Positions 18,819-28,600 of a stretch of 64,000 bases of DNA are shown piece after piece. The stretch comes from DASSFG01 sp035550375. GTDB taxonomy: Bacteria; Planctomycetota; Planctomycetia; Pirellulales; JAICIG01. Numbering within the stretch: position 1 is the first letter of the stretch; every line of letters begins with the position of its first letter. The stretch lies in the NCBI GenBank assembly GCA_035550375.1, contig DASZPH010000124.1:1-64000 (forward strand), read 5' to 3'. Made by a program: the position numbers and the translations under genes. Under the pieces are notes generated by a model, which made no database searches, was not told the origin of the DNA, and saw only the letters and a list, made by a program, of their open reading frames with translations.

Positions 18819-21800
18819 GGCTTGGCCACCACCAGCAACGAGCCGCCCTTACTGGCCAGTAACAACCGCTCGCCCACGGCGATCGGTCCGGCCGCAACTG
18901 GCTCGCCCACGTCGATGAGGCCCAACTCGTCACCTGAAGCGAGCGCCAGTCGAAGGAGCTGTCCCGACTTCGTGCTGACGAGCACCCCGTCGCCAGACAC
19001 CAGCGGCGTTCCCGAGAGCGGTCCGTGCTTCAACTCGACTTGCCAGACCAACTCCTGGCTGTCGTTCAAGCAAAGGAGCTGCCCGACGTTGGTTGCCACG
19101 AGGACGTTCGAACCCGCGGCGAAAGGTCCCCACGCCGCGCCGCCGTCGAGCGGCCAGGAGTTTCCCGGCTCGAGCGTTTTGGCGGCCCCCCGACCAAGAA
19201 GGAACGCGGTCAACTCACCCCGGCCGTTCACGGCGTAGGCCGTTTGCCCGGCGACCGCCAGGGGGGCCGTCACGGGTCCGGCAAGGGTCGTTTCAGCCAG
19301 GGCGACCAGGTGCGGTTCCGGCTTGTCGATCACCGACAAGCGGTAGAACTTCGAGGTTCCGTCGGCCAGCAGCACTTCGTCCTCGTTGAGCACCAGCGGA
19401 TTGCTCCAGTTGAATTCCAACCCCCGCTCCAGCCTAGGCTGGAAGGGCTGAATCACGCTCCGCCCGCTGGCCGGGTCGATCACGAATACCTGGCCCATCC
19501 GTCCGGGAACGAGCAGGCCCCCTCGAAAACTGGCGGCGGGTGCGCCGAGTGAATCGGGCAACGCCAACCATTGAAGCCGGTTGGATTCGGGGGCGACCAG
19601 GGCGCGCCAGCCAGCGCCGGCCGACGAGATGGCGGCTCCGCCCGTGGCCAACGGCGTGGCCGCCACTGCGCCGGAAAACGGCTCGTTCAAATCTTCGGGC
19701 AGACCGGCGGCGTTCTGCGTCCCGCTTGCGCGCAGGTTGTCGGGCGAGAAATCGAACAGGGCCCCTACCCGATTAAACAACAGCATTCGCCCCGACTTGG
19801 CATCCGTGACCGGGGGCCCCGCGGGAGGCGCCGCCACGCGGGTCTCCCAGTAGCGGGTGTGGTCCTGGGCACTGATTGCTCCCACCAGCACATCAGGTTG
19901 ATTCCCTTGGCGCCGGGCGCCAATGAGGACGTTGCCGATCAAGACGGGCTGTTCCAGGAAGGTGTCCCCTTCGTCGATGACCCAGCGCGGGTCGAGCTTC
20001 CCCCGCGCCGACTGAACGTCGTACTTGCTCAACCCCAAGCCGGCCATCCAGAGCTGCGAGTCTTTCAGCCGGGGGTAGCGGATTAGCGGAGAGCCGTTTT
20101 CGGGCGGCCTCTCCGCCACCTTCGTCAGCGGCGGACCAGGATCGGGCGGGTTGATCTCGAAGCTGTAGACCGCACCGCGATCGGTCACCACGACGAGCGT
20201 GCGGCCCGATGCCTCCAGCGGCGACCTTACGTGGCCGGCAAGGACCATCGGTTCCTGCGCCGACCGGAGGTTCGTTCCCCTGTCGTCGGCCGCCAGAACG
20301 TGCAACAGCGAATCCCCTGCTCCCTGGTCTTCGACGATGAAGACGTAGGGACTGATGACCAGCGGTGAGACATGGACACTCTCCGGTTCATGGCCCAGAT
20401 ACAGCACCTCCTGGCACTGGAAGCTCTGCGGCGAGAGGGAGAAAAGGTTCGAGTTTTCTCCGAGCTGATACGCGACTTGCTCACGCGAGTCGAAGGACGG
20501 CCCCACCCGCAATCCCTGCGGCAGCTCGATATAACCCGGCGAATTTCCCGTTTCCAACTCGATCGTCACCAGCTTGCCCGGACGGGTGGCGACCCAGACC
20601 TGGCCGCGGGCGAAGACCGGGTGAGCGTCGAACGGCTCCCCCACGATGTACCGCCATTTCAGAGCCCCGGTGGAGCGGGCCACCCGCAACACCTCATGGC
20701 GCTGCGAGTCGACCATGAGCAGATCGCTGTCGGCGTCGACGCTGATCGCCCGCGGCACGAAGGTCGTGTCGTAGCCGAGGAATCGCCGCCAGAGGATCTC
20801 GCCCGTTTCGGCGTTGAAAGCAAAAGCGGCACCGCCGGCGAGAACCGGCACGACCTCTCCCGTGACGCCCGGCGCGTTCTTTCCCTGGCGAACGCCCATG
20901 ACGACTTCGGCTTCGACGGGCGACTGGGCGTCGGCGGGCGCGGCCGACCTCGCTTCGGCCTTGTAGCTGACCGCCTCCTTCTCGGCTTTGGAGAGCGAGA
21001 GCACCGCGGCCAACAGCTCCTCGTTTCCGGCCAGGGCCGGATACTGCTTGAGCAGTTGTTTGCGAATCTGGTAGGCCTGTTGCGGGGCACCGTCGGCAAT
21101 CGACTTCTGAATTCCCGTGACGGCTTCCTTGAGCGCCGCGTCGCGTCCCAGCTTACGCTTGGTTAGCTCCAGCGAGGCCCGCACGTCGGCGAGTTGCTGC
21201 TCAGGGCGAATGGTTTTGCGGACGTATTTGTCGACAAGCTTGAGCGCTTCTTCGCCTTCCTCAACGACCTTGCCGTCGGCCTTCGTGTCCGCCTGCCTGG
21301 CCAGACCGGCGGCCGTCTGGGGCAAAAGGGAGGCCAGTTCTTTCTGCGCCTCGCCAAACTGCTCCTCGGGCGAGATTTCGGCGAGGATCGACTTCACGGT
21401 GGCGAGCGTCTTCGAAAAATCTCGCCCTCCCTCCACAGCCTGGCGCATCCGAGCCATGCCGCGCTCGACGCGCGCCAGGCTCACCTGTTCATGATCGGGG
21501 AATTCTTCCAGGTACTTATCGAACTTGTCGATGGCCTGGGTGTGCGAACCCGACTTATAGAGTTCGTCGGCCTGCCTGAAGGACTCGTCGCCAGACAGGC
21601 GTCCGATGCGAAAGACGAAGAAGGCGATGGCGATGATGATCAAGGCCAGCCCCCCGCCGCCCAGCAACATCAAAGGTGTGTCCCAGATGCTGCGTTGACC
21701 GCCCGCGGCCTTCTTTTTCCCGCGCTCTGGCCTCCCCCGGTCGTCGCCGCCGAAATCATCAGCGGTCGCAAAAACGTCGTCGCCCTGCCCCGCGTCGTAA

Positions 21801-22324
21801 GCTGGCTCGCGCGACGAGGTGGCCTGTTGACGGCGAGCCGATTTCGTCTTTGCCGCCGTCGGCTCGGATCGCCTCTCGGAACGGCGAGGAGAAGGCGCCT
21901 GCGGCGTCCCCGCCCAACGGGCGTCCGACGATTTCTTCGAGGGAGAAGAATCGGCGCTGGCCTCGGAAACCTGGGCATCTTCAAGCGGGGAGAACCCCAG
22001 GTCATCGTCCGACTGCCGTGCGGGAGGAGCTTTGCTAGGCGCTGGCGCGGCAGGTGGCTCGTCTACTAGCTTGAGATCGTCATCGTCGTCGCCCCCGGCC
22101 ACTGGTTTCGGTGCCGTGCCGGCCGAGGGGGTGCCGGCGCGCGAAAGCAATCGCCGACCCTGGTCGGAGGTGATGTGCTCCTTCTGCACCAGCCATTTGA
22201 CAGCCGCTTTCAAATCGGGCGGCTGCCTCGATTTTTCCAGGCGCTGGCGCAACTCGCCGATAACATCGTCGGAAACCAGATTGCTCTGTTCGACGGCCGA
22301 AAGAATATGTGAAATATCGGGCAT
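18815..22324 (-). CDS. large membrane-anchored PQQ-like beta-propeller protein
   Basis: The 1169-residue protein has a cytoplasmic N-terminal region (1-215): a helical domain of about 60 residues, then a long Asp/Ser/Pro/Arg-rich, probably disordered stretch. One transmembrane segment follows (216-240). The outside part holds a TPR-like helical domain (about 245-450) and a PQQ/BamB-type propeller (about 480-1165) with repeated blades such as AFNAETGEILWRR, SRGDELG-like turns and a final LLVVAKP strand. BamB-like propellers bind protein partners rather than quinone when the Trp-docking set is degenerate, as here. It follows the ExbD genes and overlaps the SBP-5 gene, which suggests an envelope assembly or transport complex. 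Confidence 0.85.
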   Translation of the reverse strand: MPDISHILSAVEQSNLVSDDVIGELRQRLEKSRQPPDLKAAVKWLVQKEHITSDQGRRLLSRAGTPSAGTAPKPVAGGDDDDDLKLVDEPPAAPAPSKAPPARQSDDDLGFSPLEDAQVSEASADSSPSKKSSDARWAGTPQAPSPRRSERRSEPTAAKTKSARRQQATSSREPAYDAGQGDDVFATADDFGGDDRGRPERGKKKAAGGQRSIWDTPLMLLGGGGLALIIIAIAFFVFRIGRLSGDESFRQADELYKSGSHTQAIDKFDKYLEEFPDHEQVSLARVERGMARMRQAVEGGRDFSKTLATVKSILAEISPEEQFGEAQKELASLLPQTAAGLARQADTKADGKVVEEGEEALKLVDKYVRKTIRPEQQLADVRASLELTKRKLGRDAALKEAVTGIQKSIADGAPQQAYQIRKQLLKQYPALAGNEELLAAVLSLSKAEKEAVSYKAEARSAAPADAQSPVEAEVVMGVRQGKNAPGVTGEVVPVLAGGAAFAFNAETGEILWRRFLGYDTTFVPRAISVDADSDLLMVDSQRHEVLRVARSTGALKWRYIVGEPFDAHPVFARGQVWVATRPGKLVTIELETGNSPGYIELPQGLRVGPSFDSREQVAYQLGENSNLFSLSPQSFQCQEVLYLGHEPESVHVSPLVISPYVFIVEDQGAGDSLLHVLAADDRGTNLRSAQEPMVLAGHVRSPLEASGRTLVVVTDRGAVYSFEINPPDPGPPLTKVAERPPENGSPLIRYPRLKDSQLWMAGLGLSKYDVQSARGKLDPRWVIDEGDTFLEQPVLIGNVLIGARRQGNQPDVLVGAISAQDHTRYWETRVAAPPAGPPVTDAKSGRMLLFNRVGALFDFSPDNLRASGTQNAAGLPEDLNEPFSGAVAATPLATGGAAISSAGAGWRALVAPESNRLQWLALPDSLGAPAASFRGGLLVPGRMGQVFVIDPASGRSVIQPFQPRLERGLEFNWSNPLVLNEDEVLLADGTSKFYRLSVIDKPEPHLVALAETTLAGPVTAPLAVAGQTAYAVNGRGELTAFLLGRGAAKTLEPGNSWPLDGGAAWGPFAAGSNVLVATNVGQLLCLNDSQELVWQVELKHGPLSGTPLVSGDGVLVSTKSGQLLRLALASGDELGLIDVGEPVAAGPIAVGERLLLASKGGSLLVVAKP

Positions 22325-22464
22325 ATCTTCAGAGATTCCAGTTCAAAGTTCCGCGTAGGGCGCCGCGCGAGTGCCGGCCCCATTCCGGACGTCAGGCCAG
22401 GTCGCTTGCCACGGGCTCGTCCGGCCCAAACCGCGAAAAGCGCGCGCCGGCCGGTAGCGCTCGC

Positions 22465-23121
22465 TCAAAACTCCTCCTCGCCGCCGGTTGCCAAACGGAC
22501 GTCGTCGATACCTGCGGCGGTGCCCATATCGAGACACATCACGACCGTCTCGTGACGGGCCTCGCCATTGGCCATCACCAGCAGCTTCGACGGTCCGGCG
22601 GAGCCCGTCCCCTCGCCTTCTCGGGCGTCCTTCAACTTGGCGAGCAGGTCCTGTTCGCTGGGAGATTCCGAATCGTTGACCCAGACCGTGTTGTCTTTAT
22701 CGATGCGGACGATGATGTAGTCGTCGTCCTGCTCCAGTTCCTCGACGGTGCGGCTTTGCGTTGAGCTTTCCGTCGGGTCGGGCGTGGGAATGGGAATCGA
22801 TTTTTGCAGGGCGAAGGCCGCGGTGACCATGAAGAAGATCAAGAGCAAGAACGTCACGTCGACCATCGGCGTCATGTCCAGCCCGTCGTCCTGCGGGCCC
22901 GACGGCCGCGCACCGATGACCGGCTCTTCCTCCCCCGACGCCGGAAGGGGCGCCAACGACGAGGTGACAGACATCGAGGGGATGGCGTGGGCCATTTCGA
23001 GCTCATCGGCCGCGGGCACGACCTGAACGTCGCCGCAGCCCGAGCACTGCACCTGCCGCCCGACATATTCTTCGGGCGCTTTGAGTCTCTTTCCGCAGTG
23101 AGTGCAGTTGAAACGAATCAT
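22465..23121 (-). CDS. ExbD/TolR-type protein with N-terminal zinc ribbon
   Basis: The 218-residue protein starts with a short zinc ribbon (NCTHCG at 5-10, QCSGCG at 25-30; C6, C9, C26, C29). A linker leads to the ExbD/TolR transmembrane segment with its essential Asp in DMTPMVDVTFLLLIFF (about 80-95), and a periplasmic domain follows. ExbD/TolR proteins form the proton channel with ExbB/TolQ and drive outer-membrane work. The zinc ribbon on the cytoplasmic side is not part of the classic family. It lies seven bases after a second ExbD gene. Confidence 0.9.
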   Translation of the reverse strand: MIRFNCTHCGKRLKAPEEYVGRQVQCSGCGDVQVVPAADELEMAHAIPSMSVTSSLAPLPASGEEEPVIGARPSGPQDDGLDMTPMVDVTFLLLIFFMVTAAFALQKSIPIPTPDPTESSTQSRTVEELEQDDDYIIVRIDKDNTVWVNDSESPSEQDLLAKLKDAREGEGTGSAGPSKLLVMANGEARHETVVMCLDMGTAAGIDDVRLATGGEEEF

Positions 23122-23128
23122 TCGGCTG

Positions 23129-23626
23129 CTACTTGGCCTCCATCACCGCCAGGTTGAGGCTGACCCCTTCGACGGCCCCCGCGGCGCTGGCCGCCCGCGA
23201 TACGTCGCGGTGCAGCACGCCCTTTTCGGCTTTGATCAGCACGCTCGACTTCCCCGAAGCCATCGCCTCCTCCACCGCCTGGCGAATCTGCGCGTCTTGC
23301 TCTTCGGGCGTCCCCTGTAGCGGTTGGCCAACCTTTCCGTCCGCCAGGTAGATATCGGCCGCCTTTCCCTCCCCCGCGTCCGCCACCGAGATAATAAGCG
23401 AGTCCTGAATGCTCACCCCCACGCCGTGCTTGGCGGGGGCCAGGTTAAGCGCGGTCTGAGCGTCGGGAGTCGAAGTCACCGTAAAGAAGATCAACAGCAA
23501 AAAGGTGCAGTCGATCATCGGAGTGATATCCATCTCCGTGTCTTCGACCGGCGCCTTGCGCCGCTTGATCGGCGGCTCGTCCGGCTCAGCGTGCGGATTG
23601 TAGTGCGCTTCGAATTCGTTGGTCAT
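23129..23626 (-). CDS. exbD: ExbD/TolR biopolymer transport protein
   Basis: The 165-residue protein is a classic ExbD/TolR: charged cytoplasmic start, one transmembrane helix with the proton-carrying Asp (DITPMIDCTFLLLIFF), and a periplasmic domain of about 110 residues ending with VEGVSLNLAVMEAK. It would assemble with the ExbB/TolQ protein encoded just upstream. A paralogue follows directly, so the stator complex probably contains two different ExbD subunits. Confidence 0.93.
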   Translation of the reverse strand: MTNEFEAHYNPHAEPDEPPIKRRKAPVEDTEMDITPMIDCTFLLLIFFTVTSTPDAQTALNLAPAKHGVGVSIQDSLIISVADAGEGKAADIYLADGKVGQPLQGTPEEQDAQIRQAVEEAMASGKSSVLIKAEKGVLHRDVSRAASAAGAVEGVSLNLAVMEAK

Positions 23627-23693
23627 GTGGGAAAGGGCAAGTCCGAAAACGGGTGTGGCGGCACGAAGGCCCGTCCGCCCGTCGGTTGTGTAT

Positions 23694-24356
23694 TCAGGAT
23701 CTCATCGTCTCGGCCGGCTGCTGCTCCAGCGCCGTCTTAAACACTTCCATAAAGCGCGCCAGCCCGTCGCCGACCAGATCCTCCATTTTCCGCGTACGGA
23801 TCTGCACGCTGGCCAGCACCAGGCTAAGGGGAATGGCAATGGTCAGCCCGACGAAGGTGGTCACCAGAGCCAAAGAGATGTCGCCCGCAAGATTCGTCGC
23901 GTCGACCTTCTGCTGGCCGGCCAGCTTGCCGAAGGCTGCCATCATGCCCAGCACCGTCCCGAGCAGGCCGAGCATCGGGGCACTCTTGATCATCGTCACC
24001 ACCCAGGTGATGCGGTATTCCATCTCCGCCAGCACGTCGCGTTGAAAGCGGTCGGCCACAAGCTGCTTGACCTTGTTGTAGCCCAGTTCGCGGTTGTCGA
24101 TTGCCAAGGAGGCGAGTTGCGGCACGATACGTGGATCTTCTTCGCACATCTCCGCGGCAGCGTCGAAATCGCCAGCCGCGGTGGCGTCGAGCACCTGGTC
24201 GAGAAACTCGTTTTGCTGGTCTTCCGTCTTGAAGCGGATCTGCGCCAGACGCCGCCAGACCGCGATGATGCAGTACGCCCCCCACAGGGCGTCGAACGCC
24301 TGCAGGGCGTAAATAGAGTTGCCGGCAAATTCTACCAGCCCGCTGATGTCTCCCAT
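23694..24356 (-). CDS. exbB: MotA/TolQ/ExbB proton channel family protein
   Basis: The 220-residue protein has three hydrophobic segments: one near the N-terminus, then ITWVVTMIKSAPMLGLLGTVLGMM (about 130-155), then LALVTTFVGLTIAIPLSLVLA (about 170-195). The latter two carry the family signature (GLLGTVLGM and TTxxGL-xAIP). A cytoplasmic loop of about 85 residues lies between. It supplies the channel subunit for the two ExbD proteins that follow it on the minus strand. Confidence 0.93.
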   Translation of the reverse strand: MGDISGLVEFAGNSIYALQAFDALWGAYCIIAVWRRLAQIRFKTEDQQNEFLDQVLDATAAGDFDAAAEMCEEDPRIVPQLASLAIDNRELGYNKVKQLVADRFQRDVLAEMEYRITWVVTMIKSAPMLGLLGTVLGMMAAFGKLAGQQKVDATNLAGDISLALVTTFVGLTIAIPLSLVLASVQIRTRKMEDLVGDGLARFMEVFKTALEQQPAETMRS

Positions 24357-24516
24357 GGATGATTGCTTTCTTGCTTGCTTGACTTTGTTGTTCTACACGA
24401 ATTCCGGCTGGCGGGCCGGTAAACGTTCGACCGATGCGGTCTGAAAGGATGGCCGGGGGCTGAGATCTGGCGTGACGTCGGGGTTTACCGCCTAGGCATC
24501 GCGTTTGAGGCGTCGA

Positions 24517-25425
24517 TCAAAGATAGGTCTGCTCAATAACGTAAAACTCGTAGCCACTGCCGGCACCCCGCACGCCGAAGCGCGTCTTGCGGATCGTCGA
24601 TGCGTCTCGCCCTTTGTAATCGCGCTCGACGTGCAGCAGCAGTTGCTCCGTTTCGTCGGGGTAGAACTGAAGCACGGGCTTTCCGGCCGCGTTGATCCCG
24701 GCCCGCGAAATGAGCTCGCGGTCGGCCTCCTTGAGCCGGCCGACCCTCCATGTCATGTAGAGCCGTTTTTCGGTGCCGCTAGGCCCGGTGTAGACATCCG
24801 GCTTCCTTTTCGACAGGTTCTTTGCGTAGGTCACCTGCCCGATGCCCAACATGCCCAACTCGATCCGGAAGAAATCGAGCTGCCGAGCATAGATGTCCAA
24901 GGTCTGCCCGTCGGCAAAGCTGATCTCCCACCGCATCTGAGGCGGAATGCCCGGGCGGCCGGTGCCACCCATGCCGTAACCGGCAACCTTGCCGTCGCCG
25001 ATCTGCTGACCTCCGCCCTGTTTGTTCGTCTCCTCCTGGCTTTCCGTCGGAACATCGAGATCGGCCTGGTGCAAGGCCACCGCGTCGATCACAGTTTTGA
25101 GCGTCTCTTGCAGCTCAGGGTCGGTCAAGTCGCTCTCCGCCGCGATATCTTGCGGCGTAGGCGAGTCGAGCTGCATGCTTTCGCCGACGACGCCGCTCTC
25201 GATACCGCCGCCCACCTGCTCCAGCCGAACCGGCACCGACTTCAGGGGAGGGAAAAAGACCTTTGTTCCCAGCCACGCCATGAACAGGCAAAAAGCGATC
25301 GCGCCCAGCAAAATGAGCAGCGCCAAGAGCATGCTGGCGACTCGCTCGTATGCCGAGACTTGGGCCGATTGGCCGAGCTTCGCTGCGCGATGCCGGACCG
25401 TGGCGGAACGGGCAACCGTCGTCAC
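24517..25425 (-). CDS. single-pass membrane protein, first gene of the ExbB/ExbD run
   Basis: The 302-residue protein has a cytoplasmic start of about 28 residues, one transmembrane helix (about 30-53, MLLALLILLGAIAFCLF) and a large periplasmic part with a Gln/Gly-rich linker and a mixed alpha/beta C-terminal domain (about 165-300). I do not recognise the family. Its position directly ahead of exbB and its topology (short inside, one helix, long outside) match a TonB/TolA-like transducer, although no TonB C-terminal motif or Pro-rich spacer is visible. That role is an inference. Confidence 0.75.
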   Translation of the reverse strand: MTTVARSATVRHRAAKLGQSAQVSAYERVASMLLALLILLGAIAFCLFMAWLGTKVFFPPLKSVPVRLEQVGGGIESGVVGESMQLDSPTPQDIAAESDLTDPELQETLKTVIDAVALHQADLDVPTESQEETNKQGGGQQIGDGKVAGYGMGGTGRPGIPPQMRWEISFADGQTLDIYARQLDFFRIELGMLGIGQVTYAKNLSKRKPDVYTGPSGTEKRLYMTWRVGRLKEADRELISRAGINAAGKPVLQFYPDETEQLLLHVERDYKGRDASTIRKTRFGVRGAGSGYEFYVIEQTYL

Positions 25426-25626
25426 TCGTAACCTGCGGAGCTGAAAAAGACTCGCACTCTTCCCGAAGGTGCAATCTAACCCTGTGAAAATCGAGTGTCA
25501 AGCTGCGCCCGTTTTGCTCAACTCATTACTCGCTCTCGTGTTCGGACGTGCTGATCATGCCCTCTGTCCCCTCCGGAATAACCAACGTCACGACGACGGA
25601 GTACGTAGCCCGTGAGTCGAGCGTGG

Positions 25627-28600
25627 CTATTGATCCGCGGGCATTTCCGCGATCCAGCGCCGGATCAGATCGACCGCCCGCCGGTCGACAAGCGATGTCG
25701 CGAGTTGCGGCATCTGCCCGCGGCCCCGAACGCTCATGCGATGCGGGAGCACGGACCGATCGGGATCGCCAGGCGCGACAAGCCGGGCCCTTTCAAGGCC
25801 AAAAGGACCGTGCAGCGGTTCGACGCCGACAATCCGCATCTTCGCTAGCGCCGTTTCAAAGCGAAGTTCCATCTGGGCGTTGCCGCCCCCCGCCTCGACG
25901 TGACACTGGGCGCAGTTGACGTGCAGGTAAGATCGGGCGCGCAGCTCGACCGGCTGCGCGTCGTCATAAGGGTCGACCAGGTGCGGGTAGCGCTCGGGCG
26001 ATCTGGCCAACAAGCCCGTCGCGGGAGGTGTGCGTTGCCCTCGCGTGGCGGTCGCGTCGGCAATCGCTGCGTTGGCTTGTTCGTCGGAAAGTCCCGTCTT
26101 CAGCAACTCATCCCGCAGAGCCTCCACCGCCTCGCTGTCGTAATTCGCACGCAGGAGCCCGAGATGTTCCAGCACGCGCAATTGGTTGTCGATCACGCCG
26201 CCGTAATCGTGGTCCCTGTTCAACTGCAAGGTCGACACTCCCAGCACGAAGTTGGCGGCGCGGCTGTGACAAACCATGCACTCGGTGCGACTTGGATAGT
26301 GCCAGTTTTGCCGCCGCTCCCCCTGGGCGGTGCGGATCACAAACTCCTGGTCGGCTCCCTCTTTTTCGACGAGTTGGGCATCGGTCTGGTCGTCATTCCA
26401 ACGATACGAATATCCGGCCCATTCACCCTGTTGCCTGGTCAAGAACCGAGTCTCGATCCAACGCCGTGAGGTTGGATCCCCCTCCTTCGTTTCCAGGGCG
26501 AACGATTTGACGAGTACCGTCCGCTCGGGCAGATCCCAGTTGCGGTTGGTGGTGAAGTCGATCTGGACGGGCACTTCTCGGCCGTTTTCGATCATGGTTG
26601 GCGGCAGGATCAGCCAGCGCTCTTTGTGTGCGCCGTCGGACCAGAGGGGCGCATTGACGTCGTAAGGAATGGCGCCCGTCTGCATTGCATGGTCCTTGAC
26701 GGAACGAAACAGGCCGCTCTCGCTGAGCCTTCGAGGGAATGAGCTGCTTGCCCCACGATCGTCGTTTGGCTCGAGCGTATAGAACCCGCCCTTTTCGACC
26801 GCCTGGTGGTCGGCGATGAGCAATTCGCCGTCGGCATCGAGCGCAAACGCGGTGATGGCCAGCGTGGTGTCGGCCAACTCCTGATGCCAAACGACCTGCT
26901 TGCCGTCGTGCCGCAGTCCCCAGATCTTGCCCGTCGAATAGTCGCCGTACAGGTAAGCCCCTCTCAGTTCGGGAAGCTTCTTGCCGCCGTACACCACCCC
27001 GCCAGTGAGCGAGCGGGCCTCGGAATGCGGGTGCTCGGCCGTCGGCATAACGTGCGGCGAGTTGCCTTGCTGCCGCTGTGGATAAAAGGGGTGGCTTCCT
27101 TCAAAAACGCTCCAGCCGTAATTCGCTCCGCGCTGGAGGAGAAAGACGTGCTCCCACAGGTCCTGTCCGTTGCTGCCCACCCAAATCTGCCCCGTGGCCC
27201 GGTCGGCCGTCATTCGCCAGGGATTGCGCAGTCCGAAGGCCCATGTCTCGGGCCGCGCGCCGGCCACGTCAACAAACGGGTTGTCGGCCGGCACGGAGTA
27301 GGGCTTGCCGCCGTCCGGGTGATCGACGTCGATCCGCAGCACCTTCGCGGTCAATTTCGACAGGTCCTGGCCGACGATGTCGGTGTCGGAATCGCTGGTG
27401 CCGTCGCCGGAAGTGATGTACAGCATGCCGTCCGAGCCGAAGGCCAGGGCGGCGCCGTCGTGCCCGGCCGACGGCCATTCGATGATCGTCACCGCCGACG
27501 CCGGATCGAGCTGAAACGGCGGCTGTCGGGCGACCGTGTAGCGGGCGATCCGAGTCCTTCGTTGCGGGCCGCCGAATTTGGCGTTGGCCCCCACGAAGAC
27601 GTAACCGTTCGTCGTGTAGTCGGGATGGAAGAGGAGCGAATAGGCAATGCCTTCTTCCATCTGCAACAGCGTCTCGACTTCTCCCTTGGCCGGTTCGCCG
27701 ACCGTGCGGCGAATTGTGGTCGGCCCGTAAGGGGCCGGCTGGTCGATGATCCACAGCCGCCCGGTTCCTGGCTCCGTGAGCATGAACACGGGGTAGGAAA
27801 CCCGCAGATCGGGCAGGACCCGACGGGCGCGGTAGGGAAGCGGCGGGTCTGGCGAACCGACCACCCGCGAGGTCGCCACGGGCCTATACTCGTCGATGCC
27901 GAAGGGGCGGAGCAAGCTTTGGGCATTCAGGCCCACGAAGCGGATGACGGCATACTCTTCGTGGTTGTGAAAGCTGGCGGGACGCGACTTGAGCGGGGCG
28001 CAGGTGGAAAGCTCCGGCCCCTCGAACTCGGCCGAGTAGTCGTAGCGGCAGAGAGCGAACTTCCATTTCTCGCCCTCAGCCGGCCGCCCGCCCGTGCGCA
28101 AGAAATCGCTCCAGGGAATTCGCGCCTCGACCGCCCAGCCGGTGTCCTTGTCTTGCCAGCGGTTGAGCGTGCCGGCGAGCGATACCTTGGCCTCGATGTG
28201 GAATTTTCCGTCCCCTTTGAACCGCCGATAGCCGCCGCTGCCGCGGCGGGGCAGGAACATGTCCATGATGGTTCCGGCCGGATTGACCTGGAACTCGTAA
28301 TACCCGGGCTTGTCGTCGGCCGGCTTGAAGAAGAGCTCGAAGACATCGTTTTCCCAAGTGATGCCGTCGTGCTCGGTGACGTCGGCGTAGAGATCGGCGT
28401 CCTCCATCTCGGCGAAGAAATAGAGATTGTCTCGGTCCCAGAGCAGCCTCGCCTTGGTGGCTGTTTTGGCTGGGCGGGAGTTTTCGGCCAACCAAGGGAG
28501 CGAGAAGCGATCGATTGGCTGGGCCTTGCCCCACGCCGCTTCATCGGCCTTGCCGTCGATCACGATCGGCGCGTCGGCCCAGCGGCACTCGAACTCGTCA

